Below are positions 61,576-64,000 of a stretch of 64,000 nt of DNA, piece after piece. The DNA comes from CAUSWF01 sp963535465 (GTDB lineage Bacteria; Bacillota_I; Bacilli_A; RF39; UBA660). How positions within the stretch are numbered: position 1 is the stretch's first letter; the number at the start of each line of letters is the position of its first letter. A model generated the notes under the pieces. It ran no database searches and was not told the DNA's origin. It worked only from the letters and a program-made list of their open reading frames with translations. The stretch covers positions 1 through 64,000 of the forward strand of contig CAUSWF010000006.1 in the NCBI GenBank assembly GCA_963535465.1, read 5' to 3'. The position numbers were made by a program, and so were the translations under genes.

Positions 61576-62150
61576 AAATTCGTTGGGGCATTTTCTGACA
61601 CTTCATAATCTAAATAACTATATTCTTTTTTATTGTATCCTAATATACTTAAAATAATATTTATCGGAAATCTTTTAATATATTTTGTGTACTCTTTTAC
61701 TTGATAATTATAATTATTTCTATATTCAGTAATTAAATTTTCAGTTACTGACATTTCAATCATTATTTGTTTATAATTTTCGTTAGATTTTAAATTTGGA
61801 TATTGCTCAGCCACTGCATTTATAACTAATTTTGCTTCTTTAATATTGCCATTTATTGTTTTATTCCTAGCATCTATTATTTTGGCTATAGTTTCTTGTT
61901 CGTAATTATTATATGACTTTACTGTATCTACTAAATTAGTTATTAAATCAACTCTTCTTTTTTCTTGAATTTTTATAGCTGACTTACTTTCTTTAATTTG
62001 TTCTTCATAAACTATAGCTTTATTACTTGTACCAGCAAATAATATTACATTAAATATTATTACTGATAATACTATCCCAACTATTATAAAAATTATTTTT
62101 ATATTTTTATTCATTTTTTCTTTATTCATCTTCTGTATATTTTCAGTCAT
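61566..62150 (-). CDS. lemA: LemA family membrane protein
   Basis: 194 residues: N-terminal helix (IIFIIVGIVLSVIIFNVIL), then the LemA helical bundle: EKRRVDLITNLVDTVKSYNN, ETIAKIIDARNKTI, AVAEQYPNLKSNENYKQIM and VTENLITEYRNNYNYQVKEY. These are close to LemA consensus. LemA's function is unclear; it is usually chromosomal and rarely in phages, where it may alter the envelope or block superinfection. Preceded by GGAGAATCAAA. Overlaps both neighbours. Confidence 0.85.
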   Translation of the reverse strand: MTENIQKMNKEKMNKNIKIIFIIVGIVLSVIIFNVILFAGTSNKAIVYEEQIKESKSAIKIQEKRRVDLITNLVDTVKSYNNYEQETIAKIIDARNKTINGNIKEAKLVINAVAEQYPNLKSNENYKQIMIEMSVTENLITEYRNNYNYQVKEYTKYIKRFPINIILSILGYNKKEYSYLDYEVSENAPTNLWK

Positions 62151-62526
62151 TTTGATTCTCCTTTAACTTATTTATTTCATCTCTTAACCTGTTTAAATAA
62201 TTTATTATTTCAAAATCTAACTCACTGTAAGTATATTCTGTTTCAAACTTTTCAATTCTATTGTCTTCTTCTATTGCGAGTACACAATAAAACTCAAAAT
62301 CTTTATTTAACACTTTATAGTTTAAGAATCTATCTTGAGATTTTAATCCTAATTCCCCATGTTTATTACATCTATGCAACATTCCATCGTTATGATAAAT
62401 ATAATAATCATATACTTGGTAATCATCGAAATATTGCGATTCATGTTTTGTTTTAATTATTGTTCCATTTTCTAATTCGCCATTCATAGCTTTATATAAA
62501 TATTCATAACCTTTATAACTAATCAT
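62143..62526 (-). CDS. Phage hypothetical protein
   Basis: 127 residues: YKGYEYLYKAMNGELENGTI, then YDYYIYHNDGMLHRCNKHGE and VLNKDFEFYCVLAIEEDN. It resembles short phage proteins with a beta-rich centre and a helical C-terminus, but no domain is named. Starts in a TAATG overlap with the 24-residue ORF and ends over lemA. Confidence 0.55.
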   Translation of the reverse strand: MISYKGYEYLYKAMNGELENGTIIKTKHESQYFDDYQVYDYYIYHNDGMLHRCNKHGELGLKSQDRFLNYKVLNKDFEFYCVLAIEEDNRIEKFETEYTYSELDFEIINYLNRLRDEINKLKENQND

Positions 62527-62600
62527 TAAATATCAATTCCTAACTTTCTTATACCATCAAATATAGGTTTTTTTATATAATTAATTAATGCTTTTTTCAT
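62526..62600 (-). CDS. 24-residue phage ORF
   Basis: Reads KKALINYIKKPIFDGIRKLG then IDI; starts at ATG 62600 behind GGAGATGAG and ends in a TAATG overlap with the next gene. It overlaps the end of the upstream gene by 20 bp. Good ribosome-binding site and the overlap suggest translation, perhaps mainly for coupling. Confidence 0.45.
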   Translation of the reverse strand: MKKALINYIKKPIFDGIRKLGIDI

Positions 62601-63033
62601 ATAACTCATCTCCTTTTATCTCATCATAACTTCTTGTATCAATGCCTTGCTCTTTACATTCTTCCACAAGCCCATTTAGTAAAATTGCAAATTCATTTGT
62701 CTTTAATTCATGTGACGGAACATAAACTTCATAAACATTAAATAACTTATTTTCTTTTCTTATTGTGCCTTTTTTGTCGTAATATTCTATTCCTCTTAAC
62801 TCTATATCAGCAGGTATCATCATCTGATATCTTACACTGTAATTTTTTAGCATTTCTTTATGTAACTCTTCAATCCCTATTTTTAAAACTAAGGCTAGTT
62901 CATTAAGCAATTTATAGTATTTAGCATTTTGCGACAGATTTCTTTTTTCTTTATATTCCTTTATTTCAAATATTTTGTCTTCATCTTGATTAACCAACCA
63001 AGTTATTAATTTGTTTTTGTTTCCTTTAATCAT
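62581..63033 (-). CDS. NinB-like phage protein
   Basis: 150 residues. It contains KRNLSQNAKYYKLLNELALV and LKIGIEELHKEMLKNY, then VYVPSHELKTNEFAILLNGL and EECKEQGIDTRSYDEI. The 'K(R/N)LSQNA-Y' opening and this C-terminal text are found in phage recombination-associated proteins of the NinB/YqaN-like type. It probably acts in phage DNA metabolism. Starts in an ATGA overlap with the gene upstream. Confidence 0.6.
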   Translation of the reverse strand: MIKGNKNKLITWLVNQDEDKIFEIKEYKEKRNLSQNAKYYKLLNELALVLKIGIEELHKEMLKNYSVRYQMMIPADIELRGIEYYDKKGTIRKENKLFNVYEVYVPSHELKTNEFAILLNGLVEECKEQGIDTRSYDEIKGDELYEKSIN

Positions 63034-63323
63034 TTTGCATTTTTCACTTTAATTATCAAATCCGCTAATTCATCTGACGTTACATAAGCTTTTACACTAT
63101 CATTACAATCTACAAAACTTTTTGTACAAAACATATCTTCTAGCAATACAGCTACTTCGCAATCTTTAGAATGGCATTCATCTTGAAAATTTAGATTTTG
63201 CATTTTTTCGAAAAGTTTATGATTTAAATGATTTTCACTATAACTACCAAATCCGTTAATTACTGAAATCGTATAACCATTATCAAATTTTATTTTAAAT
63301 CCACCAAATTTAGTTTTAATCAT
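63030..63323 (-). CDS. Phage hypothetical protein
   Basis: 97 residues: MIKTKFGGFKIKFDNGYTIS then VINGFGSYSENH, CEVAVLLEDMFCTKSFVDCN, VTSDELADLIIKVKN. This 'GGF-x-FDNGYT-x-S ... GFG-Y' text recalls small conserved phage proteins of unknown role. GAAAGGGAAAAT precedes the start. Confidence 0.6.
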   Translation of the reverse strand: MIKTKFGGFKIKFDNGYTISVINGFGSYSENHLNHKLFEKMQNLNFQDECHSKDCEVAVLLEDMFCTKSFVDCNDSVKAYVTSDELADLIIKVKNAK

Positions 63324-63384
63324 TATTTTCCCTTTCTACATTTAATTTTTTAAACATTAATTTATTTTTATTTCCTTTAATCAT
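63316..63384 (-). CDS. Vestigial 22-residue ORF (copy of the 63033 gene start)
   Basis: MIKGNKNKLMFKKLNVEREN with ND at the end. Its first nine codons and the DNA around (63353-63402) repeat those at 63005-63055, the start of the NinB-like gene. It is probably a leftover of a local duplication that kept only a short leader. Confidence 0.4.
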   Translation of the reverse strand: MIKGNKNKLMFKKLNVERENND

Positions 63385-63399
63385 TTTTCACTTTAATTA

Positions 63400-64000
63400 T
63401 TAGTCAAAATATTTCTTCGCTTTATTTTTAGTCCAAAAGAAATGTATTCCTGAAGCACATTCGACATTATACATTAAATTAAAATTTGGAACTTCCACTA
63501 TTTTACCAACCTCATATATAAAATTATTATCGTAATCACTCTCAATTTGTAGACCTTTCTTATTATTCCCGTCTATAGAAATTACTTTTGCTTTGTTAGT
63601 TCTACATTTCTTATTATTTATTGAAAATACAATTGAGCCTATTTGAAGTTCTAATTTGACGATTTTACCTTGGCATTTCTTATAAACAAAAGTTTTTTTG
63701 TTAATTATTTTCCCTTTTCTAATTCTTTCTTCTTCATCTAAAATTGCATATTGTAAATTTGCATATTGTAAATTTACATAACTTAAATTTGTACAGTGTA
63801 AATCTGCACAACTTAAATTTGCATATTGTAAATTTGCGCCGCTTAAATTTGCACAAGTTAAATTTGCATGGTTTAAATCTGCACTGTGTAAAATTGCATC
63901 TTGTAAATTTGCATGGTTTAAATTTACATGGCATAAATTTGCACGGTGTAAACCCGCACCGTTTAAATATGCACCGCTTAAATTTGCACAAGTTAAATCT
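63400..64000 (-). CDS. Pentapeptide-repeat protein, 5' end cut by window edge
   Basis: 199 residues visible, open to the right edge. In the correct frame it reads DLTCANLSGAYLNGAGLHRA and continues with 17 A(D/N)LXX pentapeptides to about residue 85, then ILDEEERIRKGK and a C-terminal domain (GKIVKLELQIGSIVFSINNK, ECASGIHFFWTKNKAKKYFD) similar to DUF5758. Pentapeptide repeats form right-handed helices, which in some cases mimic DNA. A second frame at 63734-63991 is only a shadow of the 15-nt periodicity. The start lies past 64,000. Confidence 0.85.
   Translation of the reverse strand, partial: DLTCANLSGAYLNGAGLHRANLCHVNLNHANLQDAILHSADLNHANLTCANLSGANLQYANLSCADLHCTNLSYVNLQYANLQYAILDEEERIRKGKIINKKTFVYKKCQGKIVKLELQIGSIVFSINNKKCRTNKAKVISIDGNNKKGLQIESDYDNNFIYEVGKIVEVPNFNLMYNVECASGIHFFWTKNKAKKYFD

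Larger units (their letters stand above)
39391..64000. mobile_element. Siphovirus-type prophage, late half, running off the right edge
   Basis: All hallmark late modules are present in order from the tRNA: lysis, tail tip, tape measure, tail chaperones, tail tube, connectors, capsid, scaffold, minor head protein, portal, terminase, then accessory and regulatory genes. The left end abuts tRNA-Gly. No integrase, repressor or replication gene is in the window, so the right end and att site lie beyond it. No gene seems broken, so the phage may be intact. Confidence 0.93.

Noticed and set aside
63734..63991. ORF rich in CKF-type pentads
   Set aside because: It is the wrong frame of the pentapeptide-repeat gene; the true frame reads A(D/N)LXX and continues to a folded C-terminal domain ending at 63400.
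39391..64000. CRISPR or IS elements in the prophage
   Set aside because: No regularly spaced repeats with unique spacers and no transposase ORF were found; the only strict periodicity is the pentapeptide-coding repeat.
1..64000. Mycoplasma-type code with TGA as Trp
   Set aside because: Several genes end with TGA overlapping the next ATG (ATGA), and all Trp codons seen are TGG, so the standard bacterial code applies.

Overview
The window is AT-rich DNA (clearly under 30% GC by eye) from a low-GC Gram-positive bacterium. TGA is used as a stop: several genes end in ATGA stop/start overlaps (for example dnaE/lspA and ruvX/yrzB) and every visible Trp is TGG, so this is not a Mycoplasma-type code. 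Gene content (ireB-ruvX-yrzB-mltG-trmR-trhP cluster, T-box leuS, CIRCE-controlled clpB, sortase, peptidoglycan-cutting phage lysin) points to a walled member of the Bacilli. Its reduced style suggests an uncultured gut lineage such as the RF39-type Bacilli, but that last step is inference. Almost all genes are on the minus strand, so operons read from right to left.

Positions 1-12,500: a Tad/Flp-like pilus locus. In transcription order it holds a polytopic membrane protein with an extracytoplasmic domain, an Ig-like (DUF5011-type) surface protein, a class B-like sortase, a 986-residue Cys-rich secreted protein, a TadE-like pseudopilin, CpaB, CpaF, TadB, TadC, a 53-residue Flp-like pilin, a second pseudopilin, and a TrbC/VirB2-like small membrane protein with its own promoter. 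No prepilin peptidase or CpaE is seen. Sortase and dedicated surface proteins inside a Tad locus are the most unusual chromosomal feature.

Positions 12,500-39,300: housekeeping genes. greA; an unknown coiled-coil protein; the tRNA wobble-uridine cluster trhP2-trhP1-trmR; mltG, yrzB, ruvX, ireB; a rhomboid protease; a phosphotransferase gene bracketed by a perfect 137-bp direct repeat of the rluD 3' end; rluD; leuS with its T-box; clpB without an N domain, behind a CIRCE operator; a MacB-like ABC exporter; lspA; dnaE; rpmB (the only plus-strand housekeeping protein gene); typA; a HAD phosphatase; a CDF cation transporter.

Positions 39,300 to the right edge: a tRNA-Gly(TCC) followed by the late half of a siphovirus-type prophage. 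From left: lysin, holin, tail tip and fibre, tape measure, tail chaperones joined by a -1 frameshift, tail tube, head-tail connectors, capsid, scaffold, a structured intergenic RNA, minor head protein with a zincin-like C-terminus, portal, terminase, then regulatory and accessory genes (ParB-N/DUF4417 fusion, HNH protein, HTH regulator, LemA-like membrane pair, pentapeptide-repeat protein cut by the window edge). Integrase, repressor and replication genes must lie beyond 64,000.
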